Shown: positions 51,601 to 59,676 of the stretch, piece by piece
Position numbering within the stretch: position 1 is the stretch's first letter
How the letters are laid out: each line of letters begins with the position of its first letter
From: JANNYA01 sp031422315
Lineage (GTDB): Bacteria; Pseudomonadota; Gammaproteobacteria; Xanthomonadales; SZUA-5
Assembly (NCBI GenBank): GCA_031422315.1
Contig: JANOQN010000053.1
Span: forward strand, 124,001 to 188,000
Direction of reading: 5' to 3'
DNA length: 64,000 bases
Notes under the pieces: model-generated
Databases searched by the model: none
Seen by the model: the letters and a program-made list of their open reading frames with translations, nothing else
Told to the model about the DNA's origin: nothing
Program-made: the position numbers and the translations under genes

Positions 51601-52097
51601 CAAATTTAGAAAAGCTGACCTACGCGTATTTGGGCGATTGGATACGCCGCCAACAAGCTGCTGTAGACGCGGGCGAAGCGGGCAGCGACGCACGCCTTGA
51701 GGCCGCCAAACGCTTACAGGCCCGGCTAAAGCTGATTTTGGAAGGCGAGCCGCCGTTTGATATCTTCGTGCGCTGGAAGGCGCTTGCAAATCAAGCGATA
51801 GGCTGGCACCCCGACTTAAACGACGGCGTCCGCATGAATATCCGGCCGTTTCTAAGCCTTGATATTCCAGGCGGCAAAAAAGGCGCAGGCATTCTGCGCA
51901 GTAAGCCCAACATCAAATGGGACAAAGATCGCGGCAAAGAACCGGTGCGGTCACAAGCTGAATTTCCCTGGTTCTGGGGTTGGGACGAGCAAAAGCTAGA
52001 CTTCAAGGGCGTTGGCAAACAATCCGATGGCAATCGCTGGAATAGTTTGCACTACAGCAATGCCGTCAAACACGCGGCGCAATTGGCGAAAAAATGA
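48696..52097 (+). CDS. pglX: BREX adenine-specific DNA methyltransferase PglX
   Basis: Methylates an adenine in a short non-palindromic site on host DNA and is needed for phage exclusion. The 1133-residue protein has SAM motif I CLDPCMGSGHFVVAMFERL (core DPCMGSGHF, residues 301-309) and the catalytic motif IV as NVPY at residues 482-485 within FTLVATNVPYLGRGKQ. The second residue differs from the textbook NPPY; NVPY is within the range seen for N6-adenine enzymes. The part from about residue 495 to 790 is the likely target-recognition section and uses AGA/AGG codons and AT-rich stretches unlike the rest of the gene. It overlaps its neighbours by 4 bases on each side. Confidence 0.94.
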   Translation: MSSLTKLLRNQLDSAVKQARKLSEAGARHALEALAVHESDPYPHMDATLRNLRLQLRAQAKQLGDTESRSRAGTYEIKHLAEKLAYDQWHRLLFARYLLENNLLISPEHEVAVSLHDCEELAASEGLKDAWAVAARFAAKELPEIFRADDPAGAVELSVNDRKPLIALVTGLAVEVFTASDSLGWCYQFWQAERKQEVNDAGNKIGADELPAVTQLFTEDYMVDFLLDNTLGAWYAGKVLAVNPKLAESTQSEVELRQAAALPGCPWNYLRFIKSDDGKWTPAAGTFGGWPKAAKELKCLDPCMGSGHFVVAMFERLVALRLSEEALDETAAVSAVIAENLFGLEIDPRCTQIAAFNLALTAWKRVGHCSLPPMNLACSGLAPRAKKADWLALAGNNLRLMQGMERLYALFNDAPVLGCLINPRLSIDDLYVADYQELQPLLQQAMAQEATDDVAHEMAVTARGLAKAAEVLAGRFTLVATNVPYLGRGKQDEVLQDYCERVYPDSKADLATCFIERCLEFSSSRGSVSLVTPQNWLFLGTYKHLRKQLLRQTSWDLITRLGVRGFQTPMYDFNVMLLICTRAAVQSGHSFCGLDVGDRLTPKLKSIGLREVAIRGINQDQQTENPDSRISFEEHFGGKLLNVYASTGTGMQTFDLPRFVLKHWEIQEFADTWMPSQSTVEESRHFGGLSDAVRWEDGRGALFRLMEDLAAQGYSSGIWRAGSQFWGKLGVLVSLMGDLPVTFYLGTPFNQNTGVLIPSDGETLMAIWCFCQSGQMGRQVRAIDQSLKVTNATVGKIPFELAHWQKVAAEKYPHGLPKPFSNDPTQWLFNGHPAGSDQPLHVAVARLLGYKWPRQTGSSFPDCPALSPDGLEKLADDDGIVPISPTKGEGPAAERLRELLARAFGADWNATRQEELLAQVDYAGASLEDWLRNGFFEQHCALFQHRPFIWDGLKNGFSALVNYHRLDHANLEKLTYAYLGDWIRRQQAAVDAGEAGSDARLEAAKRLQARLKLILEGEPPFDIFVRWKALANQAIGWHPDLNDGVRMNIRPFLSLDIPGGKKGAGILRSKPNIKWDKDRGKEPVRSQAEFPWFWGWDEQKLDFKGVGKQSDGNRWNSLHYSNAVKHAAQLAKK

Positions 52098-53215
52098 GTA
52101 CGGATAACAAAGGAATTCGCGCGTCTCGCCTGCTGGCAACTTCAAAAGTGTTGCCGCTTGCCCTAGAATCGGTGGTGCTTGATACGCCGCAGTCCTTGCT
52201 GACTGAACTACGCGTACTCATTCTGGCGACACGCCAGACTGTCGCGCAAAATGTTAATTCCGCATTGGTGTTGCTTTACTGGCAAATCGGGCTACGCATC
52301 CGAACCGACCTTTTGAAGGATACGCGAGCGGGCTATGGAGAAAAGATAGTGCACGCAGTGAGCGCACAATTGCGTACTGAGTTCGGTAGTGGGTTTACTA
52401 AACGAAACCTGTTCAATACCGTGCGATTTGCTGAAGCGTTCCCAGAGCTAAAGATAGTGCACGCATTGAGTGCACAATTAAGTTGGACGCACCTGCGGGA
52501 GATCATTTACCTACAAGATCCGCTCAAACGTGATTTCTACGCCGAAATGTGTCGCCTTGAGCAATGGAATACGCGGACACTGCATAAGAAAATTCGATCC
52601 ATGCTGTACGAGCGTACTGCAGTGTCAAAAAAGCCTGAAAGTCTCATTGCGGCTGAATTAAAAAAATTACGTGATGAAGATAAGTTGTCCCCCGATCTGG
52701 TGTTTCGTGACCCGTATTTTCTCGACTTTCTAGGGTTAAAAGACAGCTATGCCGAGAAAGACTTGGAAGCCGCAATTTTGCGCGAAATCGAGTCATTTAT
52801 TCTTGAGTTAGGCATTGGCTTTTGCTTTGTTGCCCGACAAAAACGCATGCAAATCGATGGCCGTGACTATTATCTAGACTTGCTGTTTTATCACCGAAAA
52901 TTGCGTCGCTTGGTGGCGATTGAGCTGAAGATCGGCGATTTTGATGCCGCTGATAAAGGCCAGATGGAACTCTACTTAGCTTGGCTGAAGCGTTACGAAT
53001 GTGAGCCTGACGAGGCTGAGCCCTTAGGCATGATTTTGTGCGCTGGCAAAAGCGAAGAACATGTGGAACTGTTGGATTTGCAAAAGAGTGGCATCCATTT
53101 GGCAACCTACTTGACCCAGCTGCTACCACCCAAGCTGTTGGAGAAAAAGCTACACGACGCGGTGCGTCTAGCGCGAATGCAGGTACTTGCGGGCAAGGAC
53201 GATTCTGATGACTGA
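52094..53215 (+). CDS. DUF1016 (YhcG-type) PDDEXK nuclease-family protein in BREX
   Basis: A 373-residue protein of the YhcG family: an N-terminal DUF1016 helical domain (LYWQIGLRIRTDLL, then GFTKRNLFNTVRFAEAFP) and a C-terminal PDDEXK nuclease fold. The nuclease site is seen in YYLDLLFYHRKLRRLVAIELKIGDF, with the acidic residue in LDLLFYH and the ELK triad (AIELKIG); key residues are all present. Such genes occur as inserts in type I restriction and BREX operons. It overlaps pglX by 4 bases and pglZ by 8 bases, so it is an integral operon member. The same 30-base sequence occurs twice in the gene (about 52345 and 52451). Confidence 0.9.
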   Translation: MSTDNKGIRASRLLATSKVLPLALESVVLDTPQSLLTELRVLILATRQTVAQNVNSALVLLYWQIGLRIRTDLLKDTRAGYGEKIVHAVSAQLRTEFGSGFTKRNLFNTVRFAEAFPELKIVHALSAQLSWTHLREIIYLQDPLKRDFYAEMCRLEQWNTRTLHKKIRSMLYERTAVSKKPESLIAAELKKLRDEDKLSPDLVFRDPYFLDFLGLKDSYAEKDLEAAILREIESFILELGIGFCFVARQKRMQIDGRDYYLDLLFYHRKLRRLVAIELKIGDFDAADKGQMELYLAWLKRYECEPDEAEPLGMILCAGKSEEHVELLDLQKSGIHLATYLTQLLPPKLLEKKLHDAVRLARMQVLAGKDDSDD

Positions 53216-55529
53216 AACTTTCGACCAGCATCTGATAGAGGCATTAAGAAAAGCGGTCAACGCCTATGCGCCAGGCGATCAAGTCGCGCCCTGCGTCTTG
53301 TTGTGGCCTGACCCCGAGCGACTTTGGCAAAGCGCGTTGCCGCTACTGCAGGCGCGCATGCCAGAACTCTATCAATTGGGCGCGTATGCGCCCGAATTGC
53401 GCTCAGGCCCAGCGTTTTGGTTGCGCTATGTTGAAGCGAACGTTGTCGAACACACGGCAAACCAGGGCCGACCGATTTTCTACTTGCCGGGCATCAGCCG
53501 CGAGCAGTTGCGCAATATTGAGGATTGCCCGGCGGCACTGTCAGCCTTAGTTGAGCTGCAATATCGCGGTGCGGTATGGCTCCATCAAAACGGCAAAGAA
53601 TGGACGCCGCATGGCTACTTAGTTTCCAAGTATGGCGGCTTGTCTTTGGAAGTTGCGAAAGATCACATCACCCTAAAAGCATTGGCCGGCGCTTTGCCAA
53701 CGCTAATGACACAAAGCATCGCGCAACTGCAGGGCCGCAGATTGAATGCGGAATTTTTCAACGCCCTGTTGGCGCCAGATAGTATTGGTCAACTGTTGCG
53801 CTGGCTGAGCGAGCCAGAACCGTTCAAGCAGAGTCGCACCGCTGCCGAATGGAAAGCGTTCTGCCAGCAATGCAAGACCGAAGCGGGCTTTGATCCAATC
53901 AAAGACGGCGCACTCACAGCGGCAAAATTGCTCGCCGCCAGAGCTAATCATTGGCAAAAAGTATGGCTGCGTTTTATTGAAGCACCCGCAAACTATAAGG
54001 GTGTTGTTGAATGGCTGAAACGTGCCGCGCCGGTCGCGCAAGACATGTTCGCCAGCGCAGAAGTGTGGCCAAATCTCAACGAACTAGCCGAACGCGATCT
54101 AGCGCAAGCGCTCGAGGGATTGCTGGATCGCACGCCCAACGAGGCGGTGCGTAAACTGATCGAGTTAGATGCTCAGCATGGCGCGCGACGCGACTATCCA
54201 TGGCATGCGCTCGGATTAAGCCCACTCGCAGATGCGCTGCGTCCGCTGGCAAAGCTTGCGCGCTTATGCCAAAGCGCGCCGGGCGCACCCGATCTGGAAA
54301 CCTATGCGGCGTTTTATACCGATGCAGGCTGGCGCGTCGATGCCGCCGCAATCGAAACCATGGCTGCCTGCACCACCCCGGAAAAAAGCAGCGCAATTTT
54401 GCGCATCGTCTCGAACGTTTATTTGCCGTGGCTTGAAAGTACCGCGCGCCATTTGCAACAGTTGATTTACGCCGATGGGCAATTGACCCGAAAGCGTGGC
54501 AAACCGATTGAACCCGTTGCAGGTAGGTTGGTGCTATTTGCCGACGGTTTGCGCATGGATATCGCGAAACAGCTATTGGAGCAACTGCGTACGCACGGGT
54601 TGGCGGCAACACTGGATTGGGAGTGGTCTGCTATTCCATCGGTAACCGCAACCGCGAAGCCAGCGGCATCGCCGATCAGCGGCGCCATTCAAGGCGATAG
54701 CGCCAGCGATGAATTTACCACCCGGCTTATCTCGAACCAAAAGAAGCTGGATCATTCGCGGTTTTTAGCCTGCCTCAAAGACCACGGATGGCAGTGTTTG
54801 AGCAGTGATAGTACCGGTGACCCAAGCGGAAGTGCATGGACTGAAGCCGGAACTTTGGATAAGCGCGGTCATCACGAAGGCTGGAAACTGGCGCATAGCG
54901 TGCGTGACGAAATTAGGGATTTAGCGAGTCGAATTGGCGCACTCATTGCCGCAGGCTGGCAAGAAGTAATCGTGGTAACCGACCACGGTTGGCTGTTACT
55001 GCCGGGTGGTTTGCCTAAAGTTGAACTCAAAGCCTTTTTCACGGAAACCCGCTGGAGCCGTTGCGCCGCATTGAAAGCAGACGCCCAAACCGATACTCAA
55101 GCATTCAAGTGGTTTTGGAATCCGTTGGTGATGATGGCAAGCCCACCGGGTGCAGGCAGCTACAAAGCGGGCGTTGAGTATTCGCACGGCGGGATATCGC
55201 TGCAAGAAATGGTGACTCCGGTGCTGCATGTGCGTGCGGGCGCGGATTCGCCGACATTGGCCAGGTTGCGCGAAGTGAAGTGGAACAATGCGATTTGCAA
55301 AGTCGTGGTGGCAAACGTGGGCATTGAAATGCGTGTCGATCTACGAACGCAGCCGGGCGATGCAACGACATCATTATTAGAACATCAACAAACAAGAGAG
55401 ATTACCGCCGCCGGTAAAGCGACGATGTATCTTGAAAACGACAGCGATATTGGCCGAGCCGCGCACATTGTGCTGTTGGACGCCACAGCATGCGTGATCC
55501 ATGCGCTGCCCACAATCATTGGAGAATAA
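53208..55529 (+). CDS. pglZ: BREX alkaline phosphatase-fold protein PglZ
   Basis: Core BREX protein of 773 residues with the PglZ domain, an alkaline-phosphatase-like fold with reported nuclease activity in some members. Metal-site segments are visible: RLVLFADGLRMDIAKQLLEQL (core FADGLRMD) and EVIVVTDHGWLLLPGG (core VTDHGWLL). The ATG at 53208 starts MTETFDQHLIEAL inside the end of the DUF1016 gene; the open frame begins at 53187 but that codon lies deeper inside the previous gene. It ends 2 bases before brxL. Length is slightly below E. coli-type PglZ (about 850 residues). Confidence 0.93.
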   Translation: MTETFDQHLIEALRKAVNAYAPGDQVAPCVLLWPDPERLWQSALPLLQARMPELYQLGAYAPELRSGPAFWLRYVEANVVEHTANQGRPIFYLPGISREQLRNIEDCPAALSALVELQYRGAVWLHQNGKEWTPHGYLVSKYGGLSLEVAKDHITLKALAGALPTLMTQSIAQLQGRRLNAEFFNALLAPDSIGQLLRWLSEPEPFKQSRTAAEWKAFCQQCKTEAGFDPIKDGALTAAKLLAARANHWQKVWLRFIEAPANYKGVVEWLKRAAPVAQDMFASAEVWPNLNELAERDLAQALEGLLDRTPNEAVRKLIELDAQHGARRDYPWHALGLSPLADALRPLAKLARLCQSAPGAPDLETYAAFYTDAGWRVDAAAIETMAACTTPEKSSAILRIVSNVYLPWLESTARHLQQLIYADGQLTRKRGKPIEPVAGRLVLFADGLRMDIAKQLLEQLRTHGLAATLDWEWSAIPSVTATAKPAASPISGAIQGDSASDEFTTRLISNQKKLDHSRFLACLKDHGWQCLSSDSTGDPSGSAWTEAGTLDKRGHHEGWKLAHSVRDEIRDLASRIGALIAAGWQEVIVVTDHGWLLLPGGLPKVELKAFFTETRWSRCAALKADAQTDTQAFKWFWNPLVMMASPPGAGSYKAGVEYSHGGISLQEMVTPVLHVRAGADSPTLARLREVKWNNAICKVVVANVGIEMRVDLRTQPGDATTSLLEHQQTREITAAGKATMYLENDSDIGRAAHIVLLDATACVIHALPTIIGE

Positions 55530-55531
55530 AA

Positions 55532-57580
55532 ATGGCGCAGCTTGACCCCGTCGATTTGATTGCAACCAAAGCGTTTGAAGGCTATGTCGTGCGCAAAGAT
55601 TTGGTGCGCAAATTCAAAGGCCAATATCCGGTGCCGACGTATGTGGCGGAATTTCTGTTGGGCCGGTATTGCGCCTCCGTAGATGACGACGAAATCGCGG
55701 AGGGCCTCAAAATTGTCGAGCGTCAGCTAGGCGAGAAAACCGTGCGCGCAGGCGAGCATGAGCTTTTTAAGGCACGCGCTAAAGAAAGAGGCCACGTAAA
55801 ACTGATCGACATCGTCACCGCACGACTAGACGCTGCCACCGATTCATTTTTGGCAACGCTGCCTAGTTTGCAACTCAAAGATGTGCGTATCAGCGAAAAA
55901 ATGGTGCATGCGAACGAACGTATGCTCACCGGCGGGTTCTACGCAGAAATTGAACTGGCGTACGACGCGATTATTGCGCAAGAAAAAAACGGCAGACCGT
56001 TCGGCATTGATGCGATGCGTGAAATTCAACTATCGAAGCGCGATGTACTGCCTGTGCTTTACAAAGGCCGAGAAAGCTTCGCTATGGAAGAATGGAAGGA
56101 CTTCTTGATTCGAAGTATCGGCATTGAACCATCGCAACTTACGCCACGCGCGCGCGACTTAATGCTGCTGCGCATGGTGCCGTTCGTGGAACGCAACTTT
56201 AATATGGTCGAGCTAGGGCCGCGCGGCACCGGCAAAAGTCACCTGTTCCAGCAAGTGTCGCCTTATGCGCACCTGATTTCCGGCGGTAAAGCTTCAGTGG
56301 CACGCATGTTTGTCAATAATGCCAATGGCCAACGTGGCTTGGTTTGCCAGTATGACGTAGTTTGCTTTGATGAAATTTCAGGCGTCTCGTTCGACCAAAA
56401 AGACGGCGTGAACATCATGAAGGGCTATATGGAGTCTGGCGAATTCAGCCGTGGCAAGGAAAGCATTCGTGCTGATGGCGGCGTGATGATGGTGGGCAAT
56501 TTTGACGTTGACGTGCAGCATCAACAACGCGTTGGGAATTTGTTTGGACCAATGCCGCCAGAGATGCGCGATGACACCGCGTTTATGGACCGTATTCACG
56601 CCTACTTACCCGGCTGGGATTTGCCGAAAGTCGGCCGTGCGCTACTCACCGATCATTTCGGCTTGGTCAGCGATTTTTTGTCCGAATGTTGGAATCAATT
56701 GCGGCGCCAAAGTCGACAAAATCTTTTTCAAGGCCGCGTACATTTGGGCGGTGCACTGAGCGGGCGCGATACCACCGGCATACAAAAAACCGTCAGCGGC
56801 CTGATCAAGCTGGTTTCACCTAATCCCGAAGTACCCGTTTCCGACGAAGTTTTGGAGTGGGCGCTGCGGATCGCACTTGAGTGTCGCAGGCGCGTCAAAG
56901 AACAACAAAAGCGTATTGGTTCCGCCGAGTTTCGAAATACCCAATTTAGCTATTCCATGGGCGACGATGGCGTTGAGCAATTCGTTGCAACGCCTGAGCT
57001 TTTCAGTGAAAACAGCATCGGTAGCGATCCACTGCCACCTGGGCAAGTGTGGGTGGTCGGTCCTGGCGGCGGCGATGAAAATTCAGGGCTCTACCGTGTA
57101 GACATTACTGAAGGGCCAGGTAGCGGCGTAAAAATATTGAATCAGCCAGCACCTGCGTCCTTTAAGGAAAGCGTTCGATGCGCCGAGCAAAACCTTTATG
57201 TGCGAGCAAAAGAGCTAGTCGGCGACCGCGAACCCAGGCAGCGCGAGTTCTCAGTACAGCTGAGGGCATTCGACAGCGCTAAATCCGGCGCCGGAGTCGG
57301 CATCGGTGTTTTGCTCGGACTGTGTTCCTCGCTTTTACAAAAAAGCATTAAAGGCGGCCTAGCCGTTTCTGGCGGTTTGAACCTGGGCGGGTCAATCGAA
57401 ACGATTTTCAATCCGGTAGCAGTTGTGGAAACCGCAATAGAGAAAGGCGCTGCAAGCATTCTCTTGCCGATTGCTAGTCGCCGACAATTGAATGACTTGC
57501 CCGACGATTCGGCCGCGAAAATAACGATTCACTACTATTTGGATGCACGTGATGCCTTGATTAAGGCGTTGTCTATTTGA
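55532..57580 (+). CDS. brxL: BREX Lon-like protease/ATPase BrxL
   Basis: Last gene of type I BREX, 682 residues. BrxL forms AAA+ ring particles that bind DNA and contains a degenerate Lon-like protease domain. The P-loop is MVELGPRGTGKSHLFQQ (core GPRGTGKSH). The C-terminal Lon-like part has SAKSGAGVGIGVLLGLCSSL, with the serine in KSGAG, and VVETAIEKGAASI with the partner lysine. The ATG at 55532 is preceded by GGAG at 55522 and gives the usual MAQLDPVDLIATKAFEGYVVRKDL start (core VDLIATKAFEGYVVRKDL); the earlier ATG at 55490 is inside pglZ. The 145 bases after the stop contain no clear terminator. Confidence 0.94.
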   Translation: MAQLDPVDLIATKAFEGYVVRKDLVRKFKGQYPVPTYVAEFLLGRYCASVDDDEIAEGLKIVERQLGEKTVRAGEHELFKARAKERGHVKLIDIVTARLDAATDSFLATLPSLQLKDVRISEKMVHANERMLTGGFYAEIELAYDAIIAQEKNGRPFGIDAMREIQLSKRDVLPVLYKGRESFAMEEWKDFLIRSIGIEPSQLTPRARDLMLLRMVPFVERNFNMVELGPRGTGKSHLFQQVSPYAHLISGGKASVARMFVNNANGQRGLVCQYDVVCFDEISGVSFDQKDGVNIMKGYMESGEFSRGKESIRADGGVMMVGNFDVDVQHQQRVGNLFGPMPPEMRDDTAFMDRIHAYLPGWDLPKVGRALLTDHFGLVSDFLSECWNQLRRQSRQNLFQGRVHLGGALSGRDTTGIQKTVSGLIKLVSPNPEVPVSDEVLEWALRIALECRRRVKEQQKRIGSAEFRNTQFSYSMGDDGVEQFVATPELFSENSIGSDPLPPGQVWVVGPGGGDENSGLYRVDITEGPGSGVKILNQPAPASFKESVRCAEQNLYVRAKELVGDREPRQREFSVQLRAFDSAKSGAGVGIGVLLGLCSSLLQKSIKGGLAVSGGLNLGGSIETIFNPVAVVETAIEKGAASILLPIASRRQLNDLPDDSAAKITIHYYLDARDALIKALSI

Positions 57581-57725
57581 TCCAACCCTTAAATAGACAA
57601 CAAATAATAATAAGTTTCATACCTAAACAAACCACTCGTAGCAAGGATCGATTCCTGGTTTGGCTTTTACAAGCTGCGACCGCAACTAGGCGCATTACCT
57701 GTCACGATACTTAAGTGGTGCAAAA

Positions 57726-58979
57726 CTAAAGCCTTATCGCCAGCGCATCACTCAACGCCTTGCGATACGCCACAAACGCCGGCAGCGCGCTAATCATTAA
57801 GCTAACTAGAAAAATTCCGCCCAAAAGCTGGAGTGATCGGACGCTCAGCCTTGCTTCTTCCAAATACAGCCCATAGCTGCTCGCAAGTGTTGGCCCAGCG
57901 AGCGCTAAGGCAGCAAACAATAGCGCTAGCCCTAGTGCTAAACCTATGAGCGTCATCACCGCGCTTTCCAGCATAAGCAGGCCAAACACCGTGTGTGCGG
58001 GTGCGCCCAAGGCTCGCAAGATGGCCATTTCGCGGCGTCGCTGTTCCAGGCTTGACCACAGCGCGATCAGCATCGCTAGCAAGCCGGCCAACACCACCGC
58101 CGCGCTCACTATTAGCAGTGCGTTTTCCGCTACACCAACCAGCTGCCACAGCTGTTGCAAAGTTGCGGTGGGCAGCACGGCCATCAAAGGTTCGGCCTTG
58201 AATTGGTTGATTTCGCGCTGCAATGCAAACGTAGCAATGCGATTGTTGAGACCGAGCATGAACGCGGTGATGGATGTCGGGGTCAAATCGCGCTGCGCCA
58301 AGGATTCCGGCTTGACGTGCCCGATGCCAATACCGGTTTCCCAGCCGATATGGATTGCGGTGATGGCTTCTAGTGACACCATCAAGGTGCGATCTACCGG
58401 CGTGCCGGTACGTTTGAGTATGCCGACGACTTTGAAAGGAAGCTTATCGTGTTTGGCAAAACTGACCTTGCCAGTGCCGTGCGCGAGCACCACATCACTA
58501 CCGATTTGATAGCCGAGATTGGCCGCTACCTCAGCGCCCAGCACTACGTCAAACAAGCCGGCAAATGGCGCGCCGCTATTAAAGGTCAGCGGGCGTTTGC
58601 TGCCAAATTTATAGTGCTCAAAAAATGCGCTGCGCGTGCCAATCACTCGGTAACCTCGGTGGCTATCGCCTAGCGAGATGGGAATCGTCCAGGCGACGTT
58701 TTTCTTCGCGGCAATTTCGGTATAGCTAGCGTAGCTCATGTTATTGCTCGGCTCGCCAATGTGAAATACCGTGTACAGCAGCAGCGGCACAGCGCCGGTG
58801 CGGGCACCAACGATTAAATCGGTGCCGCTGACCGTGCGCTCAAAGCTGCGCTTGGCTTCTAATCGCAGAATATCCACGCCGATCAGCAGCGCGCTGCTGA
58901 GTGCGATGGTAAGTACTACCAGTAAAGCCATCACGCGGCGATTCCAGACGCTCGCCCAAGCCAGCCGCAGCAGGTTCAT
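57726..58979 (-). CDS. FtsX-like ABC transporter permease
   Basis: A 417-residue permease of the MacB/FtsX/LolE fold. One N-terminal membrane helix (ALLVVLTIALSSALLIGVDIL) is followed by a large periplasmic domain and three C-terminal helices, e.g. LLIVSAAVVLAGLLAMLIALW and ALGLALLFAALALAGPTLA. The motif RRREMAILRALGAPAHTVFG is typical for this class. It overlaps the ATPase gene by 4 bases and forms a transporter with it. These systems move lipids, peptides or antibiotics or act as mechanotransmitters; the substrate is unknown. It lies just beyond the BREX island and is convergent with brxL. Confidence 0.9.
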   Translation of the reverse strand: MNLLRLAWASVWNRRVMALLVVLTIALSSALLIGVDILRLEAKRSFERTVSGTDLIVGARTGAVPLLLYTVFHIGEPSNNMSYASYTEIAAKKNVAWTIPISLGDSHRGYRVIGTRSAFFEHYKFGSKRPLTFNSGAPFAGLFDVVLGAEVAANLGYQIGSDVVLAHGTGKVSFAKHDKLPFKVVGILKRTGTPVDRTLMVSLEAITAIHIGWETGIGIGHVKPESLAQRDLTPTSITAFMLGLNNRIATFALQREINQFKAEPLMAVLPTATLQQLWQLVGVAENALLIVSAAVVLAGLLAMLIALWSSLEQRRREMAILRALGAPAHTVFGLLMLESAVMTLIGLALGLALLFAALALAGPTLASSYGLYLEEARLSVRSLQLLGGIFLVSLMISALPAFVAYRKALSDALAIRL

Positions 58980-59674
58980 GACTGCACCGCAGCGGCTAAA
59001 TTGATGTGCGCCAAATCAACTTGGCGATCAAATCTGGGTGCCAGCGCAGCGTCGTGGCTGACAAACAAAATCGCGCTACCGGCCCGCTCAGCCTGTTCAA
59101 ACACTAGCTTCATAAAGTTTTCGCGCGCGTTAGCATCAATCGCGCTAGTAGGCTCATCACAAATCAGTAGCTCAGGCGATCCCAGCAGCGCACGCGCTAC
59201 TGCAACCCGCTGCTGCTGACCTACGCTAAGCTGATCGACCCGCGTTCTATGCATGGCATCGCCTAAACCAAGTTCTTGCAGTAGCGCGCTTGCGGCTTTT
59301 TCTACGCTGCCAAATTCAGCGGCAGCTTTGTCGGCGCGGCGTTTTGAAAAGCGCGCGCTCAGCAATACGTTATCCATCAGATTAAAGTAAGGTAGCAAAT
59401 TAAATAGCTGAAACACCAGCCCGATATGTTCAGCGCGGAATTGATCGCGCCTACCGGCTGATAGCCTGTCCAGCCGCTGCCCGAGCAATGCAATCTCGCC
59501 CGCTTGCGGCGCTAGCACGCCCGCAATCAGGCCCAACAGCGTGCTTTTACCGCTGCCGCTCGCGCCTTGCAAAAATACTTTTTCCCCGGCACGCACGGAA
59601 AACTCAGGAATATCCAGCACCGGGCGCTCAGCTTTCGGGTAGCGAAATTGCAAGTTTTTTAGTGATAGCAGCAT
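58976..59674 (-). CDS. ABC transporter ATP-binding protein (LolD/MacB class)
   Basis: ATPase of 232 residues. Walker A GASGSGKSTLLGLIAG, Q-loop in GLVFQLFNLLPYFN, signature LSVGQQQRVAVARALL, Walker B LLICDEPTSAID and the H-loop ILFVSHD are all present. It pairs with the FtsX-like permease downstream, whose start overlaps this gene's end. The gap to the dipeptidyl-peptidase gene upstream is 2 bases, so the three are likely one transcript. Sequence class agrees with LolD/MacB-type export ATPases. Confidence 0.94.
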   Translation of the reverse strand: MLLSLKNLQFRYPKAERPVLDIPEFSVRAGEKVFLQGASGSGKSTLLGLIAGVLAPQAGEIALLGQRLDRLSAGRRDQFRAEHIGLVFQLFNLLPYFNLMDNVLLSARFSKRRADKAAAEFGSVEKAASALLQELGLGDAMHRTRVDQLSVGQQQRVAVARALLGSPELLICDEPTSAIDANARENFMKLVFEQAERAGSAILFVSHDAALAPRFDRQVDLAHINLAAAVQS

Positions 59675-59676
59675 GA

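Larger units (their letters stand above)
43881..57580 (+). other. Type I BREX phage-defence locus with embedded DUF1016 gene
   Basis: Seven genes in one direction: brxA, brxB, brxC, pglX, DUF1016, pglZ, brxL. Order and families match type I BREX, which marks host DNA by adenine methylation and blocks phage DNA replication. Six junctions overlap by 4-8 bases or lie 2 bases apart. No WYL-domain BrxR-like regulator is seen upstream within the window. Type II is excluded by the lack of a PglW kinase. Confidence 0.93.

Noticed and set aside
43881..57580. DISARM or type II (Pgl) BREX
   Set aside because: No PglW kinase, DrmA/DrmB or helicase set is present; BrxA, BrxB, BrxC and BrxL mark type I.
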